Part shown: in pieces, positions 1-5,399 of the stretch
Layout of the letters: every line of letters begins with the position of its first letter
How positions within the stretch are numbered: position 1 is the stretch's first letter
Assembly: GCA_002389995.1 (NCBI GenBank)
Contig: DGRR01000018.1
Location: 1 to 10,860 of the forward strand
Source: Ruminococcus sp. UBA4383
Lineage (GTDB): Bacteria > Bacillota > Clostridia > Oscillospirales > Ruminococcaceae
Reading direction: 5' to 3'
Length of the DNA stretch: 10,860 nucleotides
The notes under the pieces: model-generated
Told to the model about the DNA's origin: nothing
Seen by the model: the letters and a program-made list of their open reading frames with translations, nothing else
Database searches by the model: none
Translations under genes and position numbers: made by a program

Positions 1-127
1 TAAGTATTTTAGCTGTAACTCTTGTGTCCTCCGCACATATGAAATCAACTTCTTTGAGCATACGCAATGCACGCAGAGTTATATCCTCCATATTTCCGAT
101 AGGTGTACCTATGATATATAATGTCAT
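1..127 (-). CDS. rsmI: 16S rRNA (cytidine1402-2'-O)-methyltransferase RsmI, N-terminal part (truncated by window edge)
   Basis: Only the first 42 codons are inside the window. The reading begins MTLYIIGTPIGN and continues with an E-D-I-T-L-R-A-L segment and a C-A-E-D-T-R motif at residues 31-36. These are hallmark N-terminal motifs of RsmI (YraL/YabC), a SAM-dependent enzyme of the tetrapyrrole-methylase fold. RsmI adds the 2'-O-methyl group to C1402 in the decoding centre of 16S rRNA. The ATG at 127-125 overlaps the trmN6 TGA by 4 nt (ATGA), and AGGAG lies 7 nt upstream, so the start is secure and translation is probably coupled. In Bacillota rsmI commonly follows the trmN6/yabB gene, as here. 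The C-terminal part lies off the left edge, so completeness cannot be judged. Confidence 0.93.
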   Translation of the reverse strand, partial: MTLYIIGTPIGNMEDITLRALRMLKEVDFICAEDTRVTAKIL

Positions 128-843
128 AAATTTTCTCCTGTACTGTACATATCCTGAATTTCTTCCGTGAAACCGACTGAGTTATAGATATAAAGCTGGG
201 GCATAATCTTCATGAACGGCTTAGAGCCTTTTTTGCCCTCTATCAGAAAAAGCCACGGAGGGCTTTCAGGGGATTTTGAAACGAAACGCAGGCGTTTTGG
301 TTCGATATTATGGTTTTTCATAGCTGAAATAACGTCCGCAAGTCTTTCGGGGCGGTTGCATATACAGAGTCTGCCGCCGAATTTAAGCAATTTTTCCGCA
401 CTTCTGCAAACATCATCAATATTGCATAATATTTCATGTCTTGCGATTCTGTGGGGAGTGAGGGAGCTTTCAATACCTGCATTTGATGCTTTGTAAGGCG
501 GATTGCAGGTAACAAGGTCAAGCATACCGACGGGGGCATTTTCCCATAATTCTTTCAAATCCGCACATATGGGGACGATAGTATTCACATTGCTTTTTTC
601 GATACCGAGTTTTAACTGTTCAACTGCACCCTCCTGAATATCCACGGCATAAGTTATCTGCGGAGGGTCATGTCTCTGCATGATAAGCGGAATAATACCG
701 CAGCCCGTGCCGAGGTCACAGGCTTTATCCTTTCTTTTATACTGTGAAAAATCTGCGAGGAGAAAAGCATCAGTCCCGAAAGTATGGTCATCGCTTGTGC
801 AGACGAATATTTTTTCATTTAATTTTTCATATTTCATAATCAA
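124..843 (-). CDS. trmN6: tRNA1(Val) (adenine37-N6)-methyltransferase TrmN6 (YabB/YfiC family)
   Basis: A Rossmann-fold SAM-dependent N6-adenine methyltransferase of 239 residues, close to the usual 240-250 for the family. The SAM-binding motif I DLGTGCGI is at residues 43-50. The catalytic motif IV NPPY, typical of amino-methyltransferases acting on exocyclic N6, is at 114-117. The N-terminal segment with T-D-A-F-L-L-A (residues 24-30) is typical of TrmN6. By family knowledge it makes m6A37 in tRNA-Val. Two starts are possible: TTG at 843-841, or ATG at 837-835 two codons later. GGAGGAA at 857-851 lies 7 nt from the TTG but 13 nt from the ATG, and TTG forms a TTGA overlap with the mnmA stop, so TTG is preferred. 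Downstream it overlaps rsmI by 4 nt. Other N6-methyltransferases (HemK/PrmC type) share NPPY, but the rsmI neighbour favours TrmN6. Confidence 0.88.
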   Translation of the reverse strand: MIMKYEKLNEKIFVCTSDDHTFGTDAFLLADFSQYKRKDKACDLGTGCGIIPLIMQRHDPPQITYAVDIQEGAVEQLKLGIEKSNVNTIVPICADLKELWENAPVGMLDLVTCNPPYKASNAGIESSLTPHRIARHEILCNIDDVCRSAEKLLKFGGRLCICNRPERLADVISAMKNHNIEPKRLRFVSKSPESPPWLFLIEGKKGSKPFMKIMPQLYIYNSVGFTEEIQDMYSTGENL

Positions 844-1916
844 ATAATAGTTCCTCCGCCTACTACAATATCACCGTCATAGAAAACGACAGCCTGACCG
901 CTTGTGACGGCTCTCTGCGGATTATCAAAATCAACAGTATATATACCGTTGCCCTTGTATGAAAGTACAGCAGGAGAATCCTTCTGGGAATATCTTGTTT
1001 TTGCCGTTATTATCATAGGTGAGGAAATCTCAGGGACGGATATTAAATTGACATCATGGGCATAAAGAATATTTGTATACAAATCTTTTTCGTCACCGAG
1101 AACGACTGTATTTTTTTCAATATCCTTTCTGACCACATATGCAGGTTTTCCGAGAGATATACCGAGATGTTTCCTCTGACCGACTGTATAATTTATAATA
1201 CCCTTATGTTTTCCGAGAATATTGCCGTCCATATCGGTAAAATCTCCCGATTTCGGGGAGATTCCCGAAAATTTCCTGATAAACTCCACATAATTTCCGT
1301 CAGGGACGAAACATATATCCTGACTGTCAGGCTTGTCAGCATTCACAAGACCTGCATTTTCTGCGAGGATTCTGACCTGTGATTTTTCAAGATTTCCGAG
1401 CGGAAAGAGAGTATGTGCAAGCTGAAACTGTGTAAGGGAATAGAGTACATATGTCTGGTCTTTTGACCTGTCTTTGGGTCGTTTGAGGAGATATCTTCCT
1501 GTATTTTCATCATACTCATTAATTGCATAGTGACCTGTTGCGATATAGTCAAATTCAAGTTCGATTGCACGGCGGAGCATCTTATCAAACTTTACATATC
1601 TGTTGCAGTCAATACAGGGATTAGGTGTCTGACCGCAGAGATAACTGTCTGCAAAGTTCTGCATTACATTTTCCCTGAAACAGTCCTTGAAATTGAATAC
1701 TATATGTTCAAAACCAAGTCTGTGGGCAACACTTCTTGCATCAAGAACGTCAGAAAGGGCGCAGCAGGTTTTACCTTCTTTCTGCGCCTGAACTATATCT
1801 TCATCTGAAAACATTTTAAGAGTTACGCCTGTAACATCGTAGCCCTGTTCTCTTAAAAGCATGGCAGCAGCGGAGCTGTCAACTCCGCCGCTCATGCCGA
1901 CCATTACTTTTTTCAT
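840..1916 (-). CDS. mnmA: tRNA-specific 2-thiouridylase MnmA
   Basis: A 358-residue enzyme, the normal MnmA length. It adenylates and thiolates U34 at C2 in tRNA-Lys, -Glu and -Gln, receiving sulfur from a persulfide relay. The N-terminal PP-loop ATP pyrophosphatase motif SGGVDSS is at residues 9-15. The catalytic Cys101 sits in T-P-N-P-C, with C104 in the following C-I-D-C, and the second catalytic Cys202 is in S-Q-D-I-C-F. G-H-Y (128-130) and N-Y-T-V-G-Q-R (242-248) are further family motifs. The C-terminal beta-barrel ends in G-G-G-T-I. The ATG at 1916 is chosen because the family start M-K-K-V-M-V-G-M-S-G begins there, with GGAG 9 nt upstream. A longer in-frame start at 2018 would add 34 non-homologous residues overlapping the HAD gene. 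It lies 4 nt after the HAD stop and its own stop overlaps the trmN6 TTG start, consistent with one transcript. Confidence 0.97.
   Translation of the reverse strand: MKKVMVGMSGGVDSSAAAMLLREQGYDVTGVTLKMFSDEDIVQAQKEGKTCCALSDVLDARSVAHRLGFEHIVFNFKDCFRENVMQNFADSYLCGQTPNPCIDCNRYVKFDKMLRRAIELEFDYIATGHYAINEYDENTGRYLLKRPKDRSKDQTYVLYSLTQFQLAHTLFPLGNLEKSQVRILAENAGLVNADKPDSQDICFVPDGNYVEFIRKFSGISPKSGDFTDMDGNILGKHKGIINYTVGQRKHLGISLGKPAYVVRKDIEKNTVVLGDEKDLYTNILYAHDVNLISVPEISSPMIITAKTRYSQKDSPAVLSYKGNGIYTVDFDNPQRAVTSGQAVVFYDGDIVVGGGTII
851..857 (-). promoter_or_regulatory. Ribosome binding site of trmN6, inside the mnmA 3' end
   Basis: On the minus strand this reads GGAGGAA, an almost full match to the anti-Shine-Dalgarno sequence, located within the last codons of mnmA. 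It lies 7 nt before the TTG at 843 and 13 nt before the ATG at 837, which is the main reason for choosing the TTG start. Confidence 0.7.
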
Positions 1917-1920
1917 TATA

Positions 1921-2574
1921 TCATTCTCCGAAAAGACCGATAATATTTTCAAGTGAATCAAAATACATATCGGCAGTTTTTTTAATTTCTTCTTCTTCCC
2001 TGAAAGCGGTTTCCTCATATACTGCGGCAGTCGGGAAACCTGCTCCCACGGCAGTTTTTATGGAATGGAGCGAATCCTCAACGACAAGCGTATCACAAGG
2101 CGCAGTTCCGAGTCTTTCGGCAGCACCGAAAAATATATCGGGACATTTTTTTCCTTTCGGATAGTCGGTATCGTTGAGAATAAATTCAAAATAATCGTAT
2201 ATACCGCATCTTCTGAGGACGGATTCTGCGAGGGAGCGGTAAGTTGCGGTAGCAATACCGCAGGGGATATTTTTTCCTTTCAGAAATTCAAGCAGTTCCC
2301 TTGCATGAGGTTTGAGGGGGATATTCTGTTCATATTCAATGCGGACGAGTTCCCTTATTCTGTTTATGATATATTCGGGAGAAACGTCAAAGTTGAATTT
2401 TTCGATAAAATAATCCGCAGCCTTTTCAATGGTAAGAGTTTTCATTTTTTCAGAAATACCGTCAGGGATATTTTCAACACCCATTTCAGTGAGGAAATTT
2501 CTGTCAATTTCATACCATATTTTCATTGAATCTATTAAAGTTCCGTCAAGGTCAAATATTACACTTTTAATCAT
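1921..2574 (-). CDS. HAD-superfamily hydrolase, subfamily IA (beta-phosphoglucomutase/phosphatase-like)
   Basis: A 217-residue protein with all four HAD motifs. Motif I D-L-D-G-T has nucleophile Asp8 and general acid Asp10. Motif II is Thr109 in G-I-A-T-A-T. Motif III is the Lys in G-K-K-C-P-D (around Lys142). Motif IV is E-D at 166-167 in V-V-E-D-S. A four-helix cap domain is expected between residues 15 and 85, which is the subfamily IA layout shared by phosphoglycolate phosphatases, beta-phosphoglucomutases and pseudouridine or sugar phosphatases. The sequence alone does not give the substrate. It starts 1 nt after the lipoprotein stop with only a weak Shine-Dalgarno, so it probably depends on translational coupling. 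It ends 4 nt before mnmA. Its place among RNA-modification genes may hint at nucleotide housekeeping, but this is only an inference. Confidence 0.9.
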   Translation of the reverse strand: MIKSVIFDLDGTLIDSMKIWYEIDRNFLTEMGVENIPDGISEKMKTLTIEKAADYFIEKFNFDVSPEYIINRIRELVRIEYEQNIPLKPHARELLEFLKGKNIPCGIATATYRSLAESVLRRCGIYDYFEFILNDTDYPKGKKCPDIFFGAAERLGTAPCDTLVVEDSLHSIKTAVGAGFPTAAVYEETAFREEEEIKKTADMYFDSLENIIGLFGE

Positions 2575-2575
2575 A

Positions 2576-3949
2576 TCATCTTATTTTTATTCCGAAAAGT
2601 CTTATGGCAGTAGATGTTACGGTAGTAACGACAGATGTACTTACAGTAGTTGAAACGGCAGTATTTTTTGTTGTAGTATTTGCGGAAGTGGTTTTTGTTG
2701 TCGTTTTTGCGGAAGTAGTTTTCGCAGCAGTAGTTTTTTCAGTATTTCTAGTTGTAGTTTTAGCAGTGGTACTTGCGGCAGTAGTTTTAGCTGTGGTACT
2801 TGCGGCAGTAGTTTTAGCTGAAGTAACTGTTGTAGTGACAGCAGTAGTTTCGGGAGCAGTGGTGGGAGCTTCGGTAGGCGGTTCAGCAGGAGCTTCGGTG
2901 GGTGCTTCTGTAACTTTTTCCGTTTCGGGTTTTTCGTTGCCGCTTGCAACTGAGAGGTAGTGGGATTTTTTAGCGAGGCGGGCGTTTTCCATTTTTTTGA
3001 GGTAAGCGTCTTTTTCCTCATCAGAACTCAAATCCTGTCCTTTGGTATCGTCATGACCCCAGAGAACAACAGCCTGTTTTCCCATAGCCTCATAGACTCT
3101 TTCAAACTGTTCCATACCGTATTCAACATTACCCTTCATGGGGTCAGCGGTATAGATAATTTTTTCTTCCTTGTCGTAACCGTAAATAGTAACGCAGTGC
3201 TGGAGATTTGTAAAATACATATCATCTCCGCTCTTTGAAGTATACTGGAAAATCGGGTCATCGGTATCCATAAGGTCAAGAGTCACCCATACAATGACAG
3301 GTCTGCCCTCGGCAACCTGATAGAAAAGGTCCTTAAAATCCGCACCTGTGATATTGTGTGCTTTCCAGTCAGAGCCTAAATATCCGAAATAATCATCAGC
3401 AGTATTTGTTATGACAGGTGCATTGCAGCCGTAACCATATTCGGAATAGGGGTCGCCTACATAGGCATTGTCCATGCTGTAAAAGGCATCGAGGTCTATT
3501 TCCAAGAATTTCTCACAAAGTTCGACTTTATCAATATCAAAGCCGAAATACTGCAAAGTCTGGTCAAGGGCGGTAACCTCGCAGCCTGTGGGGAGTTCGG
3601 GACGCTGGAGGACAGTTTCAAATTCAAGCTGTTTTTTATCGGGAAGTTCATAGCCTTCAGGCGGTTTTCTTGAAATGCCCGTACCTGAGCGTGTACCTGC
3701 CTCATACGCAAAACTGTCGGTCTGTGATTCTTCTTCGGTCTGTACTGAAGCGGCAGTTGTATGTGTGGGAATGTATTCGCCTGCGGAAACTGTCATGATG
3801 ACATTATTGTCATGTTCTTCAACACTGCTGTATTCATAATCTTCTTCGGCTGATGTATATGTACTTTTTGTTGTGCCGCACGATGAAAGGGAGACAGTAA
3901 AAATTCCTGTGAGAAAAGCTGCCTGAACAATTTTCTTTAAATGTAACAT
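2576..3949 (-). CDS. Lipoprotein with C39-like cysteine peptidase domain and Thr-rich C-terminal tail
   Basis: A 457-residue predicted surface lipoprotein. Residues 1-23 are a signal peptide (K5-K6, then a hydrophobic core) ending in a lipobox L-S-S-C, with lipidated Cys24. An acidic, Ser/Thr-rich spacer follows to about residue 105. Residues 110-300 resemble the Peptidase_C39_2 (papain-like) fold: Gln115, then L-P-T-G-C-E with candidate nucleophile Cys123, His251 in Q-H-C-V-T-I-Y-G, and Asp269 in A-D-P. From about residue 345 the protein is Pro/Glu/Thr then almost pure Thr/Ala/Lys/Ser, ending in a short basic tail I-R-L-F-G-I-K-I-R. Substrate and role are unknown; peptidase activity is inferred from motif order only. 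ATG at 3949 has GGAG 5 nt upstream and lies 3 nt after the tmcAL stop; the next gene starts 1 nt after its stop. Its place in an RNA-modification operon is unexpected. Confidence 0.85.
   Translation of the reverse strand: MLHLKKIVQAAFLTGIFTVSLSSCGTTKSTYTSAEEDYEYSSVEEHDNNVIMTVSAGEYIPTHTTAASVQTEEESQTDSFAYEAGTRSGTGISRKPPEGYELPDKKQLEFETVLQRPELPTGCEVTALDQTLQYFGFDIDKVELCEKFLEIDLDAFYSMDNAYVGDPYSEYGYGCNAPVITNTADDYFGYLGSDWKAHNITGADFKDLFYQVAEGRPVIVWVTLDLMDTDDPIFQYTSKSGDDMYFTNLQHCVTIYGYDKEEKIIYTADPMKGNVEYGMEQFERVYEAMGKQAVVLWGHDDTKGQDLSSDEEKDAYLKKMENARLAKKSHYLSVASGNEKPETEKVTEAPTEAPAEPPTEAPTTAPETTAVTTTVTSAKTTAASTTAKTTAASTTAKTTTRNTEKTTAAKTTSAKTTTKTTSANTTTKNTAVSTTVSTSVVTTVTSTAIRLFGIKIR
2612..2911 (-). repeat. 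Low-complexity Thr-rich coding tract (lipoprotein residues about 347-446)
   Basis: About 300 nt encode first T-E-A-P and E-P-P-T type units, then Thr/Ala/Lys/Ser units such as K-T-T-A-A-S and K-T-T-S-A. The plus strand is correspondingly rich in G and T. Tracts like this act as extended, often glycosylated, stalks or linkers in surface proteins of Gram-positive gut bacteria. Here it links to no further recognisable domain. Besides the exact 27-bp tandem pair at 2766-2819, the decamer-like unit beginning at 2681 recurs in similar form at 2708, also 27 nt apart. This suggests that the tract grew by duplication of 9-codon units. Confidence 0.85.
2766..2819 (-). repeat. Two perfect 27-bp tandem repeats in the lipoprotein gene
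   Basis: Positions 2766-2792 and 2793-2819 are identical 27-mers. Each encodes a nine-residue unit of the type A-K-T-T-A-A-S-T-T. The period is a multiple of three, so gain or loss of a copy keeps the frame and only changes the length of the Thr-rich tail. A partial, diverged copy precedes it (around 2750-2765). Confidence 0.92.
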
Positions 3950-3952
3950 TAT

Positions 3953-5155
3953 TTACTCCATATCCAACATTATTTTTGCCCTTATGTCGTCCTGAGCCGA
4001 ACCTATTGCATCAAGAGCCAGACCGTATACATCGGAGGCTTTTTCTTCGAGTTCAGCGAATTTTCCTGCTGTTTCACTGAGGTGTGAAAGTTTTGCTATT
4101 GAAGCGGCATAAGGAATTGATGCATAATTTTTAGCATATGCAAGTATCTCCCGTCCCCTGTCGTTGAAAGCAAGTATGCGTCCGTAGGGCGGCATACAGT
4201 TCATGTCTTCTTTGTGTATTCCTATAAGCAGAGACAGCATAATGCGTTTTATTCTTGCCATTGTATATCTTTTTGTCTTGACGGTATAGATAAGTTCCTC
4301 GAAAGACGAGGCATTTCTTGAATTGAAAATCCTGTATTCAAGACCCTGACCGACATCATTCACCGAAGCTATTTCCTGCGGAGAAGTATTTCTGAGCTTG
4401 TAGAGTATAACTCTTTCGAGGTTTTTGAGGGAAGCTATGCGTCCTGCGGAGATGTCGTTTTTCAAGGCATCAGCCCAGAGTTTCGGGGTATATCTGTCTA
4501 TTCTGAAACTGCCGCTTCTTTTCATGATATTTTCTCTTATGAAGCTTGCGCTTGCGAAACCGTCAACGGGCTGTGAGCTGTCATGCTGGGCAGATTTTCT
4601 TGCCACGGTAAACGGTTCAATGGGAGATGCCAGTTTTTTCAATGCTCTGAGATATTCTATGGCGAGCATATTGTTTGGCTGGGTTATGAGGTAGGCGATT
4701 TCGGGGTCAGTGCCGTTTATTACCGAATTGAGGGCTTTCGGGAAAGTATAGCCTTTTTCCATGATACTGCGGATAACGCTTGCCTTTGAAACAGCGGTCA
4801 TTTCAACGGTATCGAGGGCTTTCAGGAGCAGACCTACATCACCGCATTCACTTCCGAAGGAAAGTTCCTCCACTGCGCCGAGTGAATTGAGGAGATATAT
4901 TGCTCCTGCGGCAAAATTTTCGGCTGAGGACAGGCAGAACTGGACAGGCAGTTCGATAACGAGGTCAACACCTGACCTTACAGCGAGTTTTGCACGGGTA
5001 TGCTTGTCCATGACTGCGACATCGCCTCTCTGGACGAAATTGCCGCTCATGACAGCAACTATATGGGTTGCGCCGTTTTTTCTTGTCTCCATGATATGAT
5101 GAAGATGACCGTTATGAAAGGGATTGTATTCGCAGACCATTCCGCTGATTTTCAT
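3953..5155 (-). CDS. tmcAL: tRNA(Met) cytidine acetate ligase TmcAL (YlbM family nucleotidyltransferase)
   Basis: A 400-residue protein, the usual length for this family (about 390-420). By family knowledge it activates acetate with ATP to acetyl-adenylate and acetylates C34 of elongator tRNA-Met (ac4C34). The N-terminal nucleotidyltransferase domain shows N-P-F-H-N-G-H at residues 11-17, including the HxGH adenylate-binding motif. G-N-F-V-Q-R-G-D (38-45), the Q-P-N-N-M-L-A-I-E-Y-L segment (159-169) and a S-A-S-F-I-R-E-N segment (202-209) are typical of the family. The ATG at 5155 is preferred because M-K-I-S-G-M-V-C-E-Y-N-P-F matches the family start and AGAGG lies 7 nt upstream. An in-frame start at 5182 would place that ribosome site inside the gene. 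It is the first gene of the leftward operon and is divergent from ackA. Because the reaction uses acetate, closeness to acetate kinase is suggestive but not proof of a link. Confidence 0.93.
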   Translation of the reverse strand: MKISGMVCEYNPFHNGHLHHIMETRKNGATHIVAVMSGNFVQRGDVAVMDKHTRAKLAVRSGVDLVIELPVQFCLSSAENFAAGAIYLLNSLGAVEELSFGSECGDVGLLLKALDTVEMTAVSKASVIRSIMEKGYTFPKALNSVINGTDPEIAYLITQPNNMLAIEYLRALKKLASPIEPFTVARKSAQHDSSQPVDGFASASFIRENIMKRSGSFRIDRYTPKLWADALKNDISAGRIASLKNLERVILYKLRNTSPQEIASVNDVGQGLEYRIFNSRNASSFEELIYTVKTKRYTMARIKRIMLSLLIGIHKEDMNCMPPYGRILAFNDRGREILAYAKNYASIPYAASIAKLSHLSETAGKFAELEEKASDVYGLALDAIGSAQDDIRAKIMLDME

Positions 5156-5323
5156 TTTACTACCTCTTTCCGTAAATTTCAATAAGTTTCAGAATTTTTT
5201 TACCTGATAGACATAATTTTTTTATTTATGAATGAACTTTTGTATTTTTTTGCCTTATATGCACAAATTCATTTAAGAAATTTACTTTTATTTTTTGTTT
5301 TCCGAAAATTTACAAAAAAACAC

Positions 5324-5351
5324 TTGCAATTTGTCGGGAATAGTATATAAT
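5324..5351 (+). promoter_or_regulatory. Sigma-A-type promoter of ackA
   Basis: TTGCAA at 5324-5329 (-35) and a perfect TATAAT at 5346-5351 (-10) are separated by 16 nt. This predicts transcription start near 5357-5359, giving a leader of about 40 nt before ackA. The -10 lies in a 14-bp perfect palindrome, TATATAATTATATA (5344-5357). The palindrome may be a simple consequence of AT richness or a regulator site. Confidence 0.72.
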
Positions 5352-5384
5352 TATATATGCAGAGTTTTGCAAATTTTAATCTGA

Positions 5385-5389
5385 AAGGA
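5385..5389 (+). promoter_or_regulatory. Ribosome binding site of ackA
   Basis: AAGGA at 5385-5389 lies 10 nt before the ATG at 5400 but only 1 nt before the in-frame ATG at 5391. The spacing favours the downstream start. Confidence 0.6.
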
Positions 5390-5399
5390 AATGAAACAA

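Larger units (their letters stand above)
5156..5399. other. AT-rich divergent intergenic region between tmcAL and ackA
   Basis: About 240 nt, very AT-rich, with many T and A runs. It carries the tmcAL ribosome site (AGAGG on the minus strand near 5163-5167), the ackA promoter and the ackA ribosome site. A promoter for the leftward operon should also lie here. The best minus-strand -10-like element I see is TATAAG (5259-5254), but it has no convincing -35, so it is not called. I see no small gene, tRNA or recognisable riboswitch in it. Confidence 0.7.

Noticed and set aside
1917..2018. Longer N-terminus for mnmA
   Set aside because: The extra 34 residues are Lys/Leu-rich, overlap the HAD gene and lack a ribosome site; the family start and GGAG point to 1916.
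2681..2819. CRISPR-like array
   Set aside because: The 27-bp units are directly adjacent, without spacers, and lie in frame inside a protein-coding Thr-rich tract.
2604..2960. Plus-strand open frame rich in Val and Ala opposite the lipoprotein gene
   Set aside because: It is the antisense of the low-complexity Thr-rich tract; the lack of stops follows from the repeat composition, and there is no ribosome site or family similarity.
5156..5182. Longer N-terminus for tmcAL
   Set aside because: The nine extra residues would translate the ribosome binding site AGAGG; the family N-terminus starts at 5155.
5183..5345. Riboswitch or promoter on the minus strand before tmcAL
   Set aside because: Only AT-rich runs and a lone TATAAG were seen; no -35 at proper distance and no conserved aptamer-like GC stems.
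5391..5399. Upstream ATG for ackA
   Set aside because: The Shine-Dalgarno is only 1 nt away from it, and the three added residues are not typical; still possible, with low weight.
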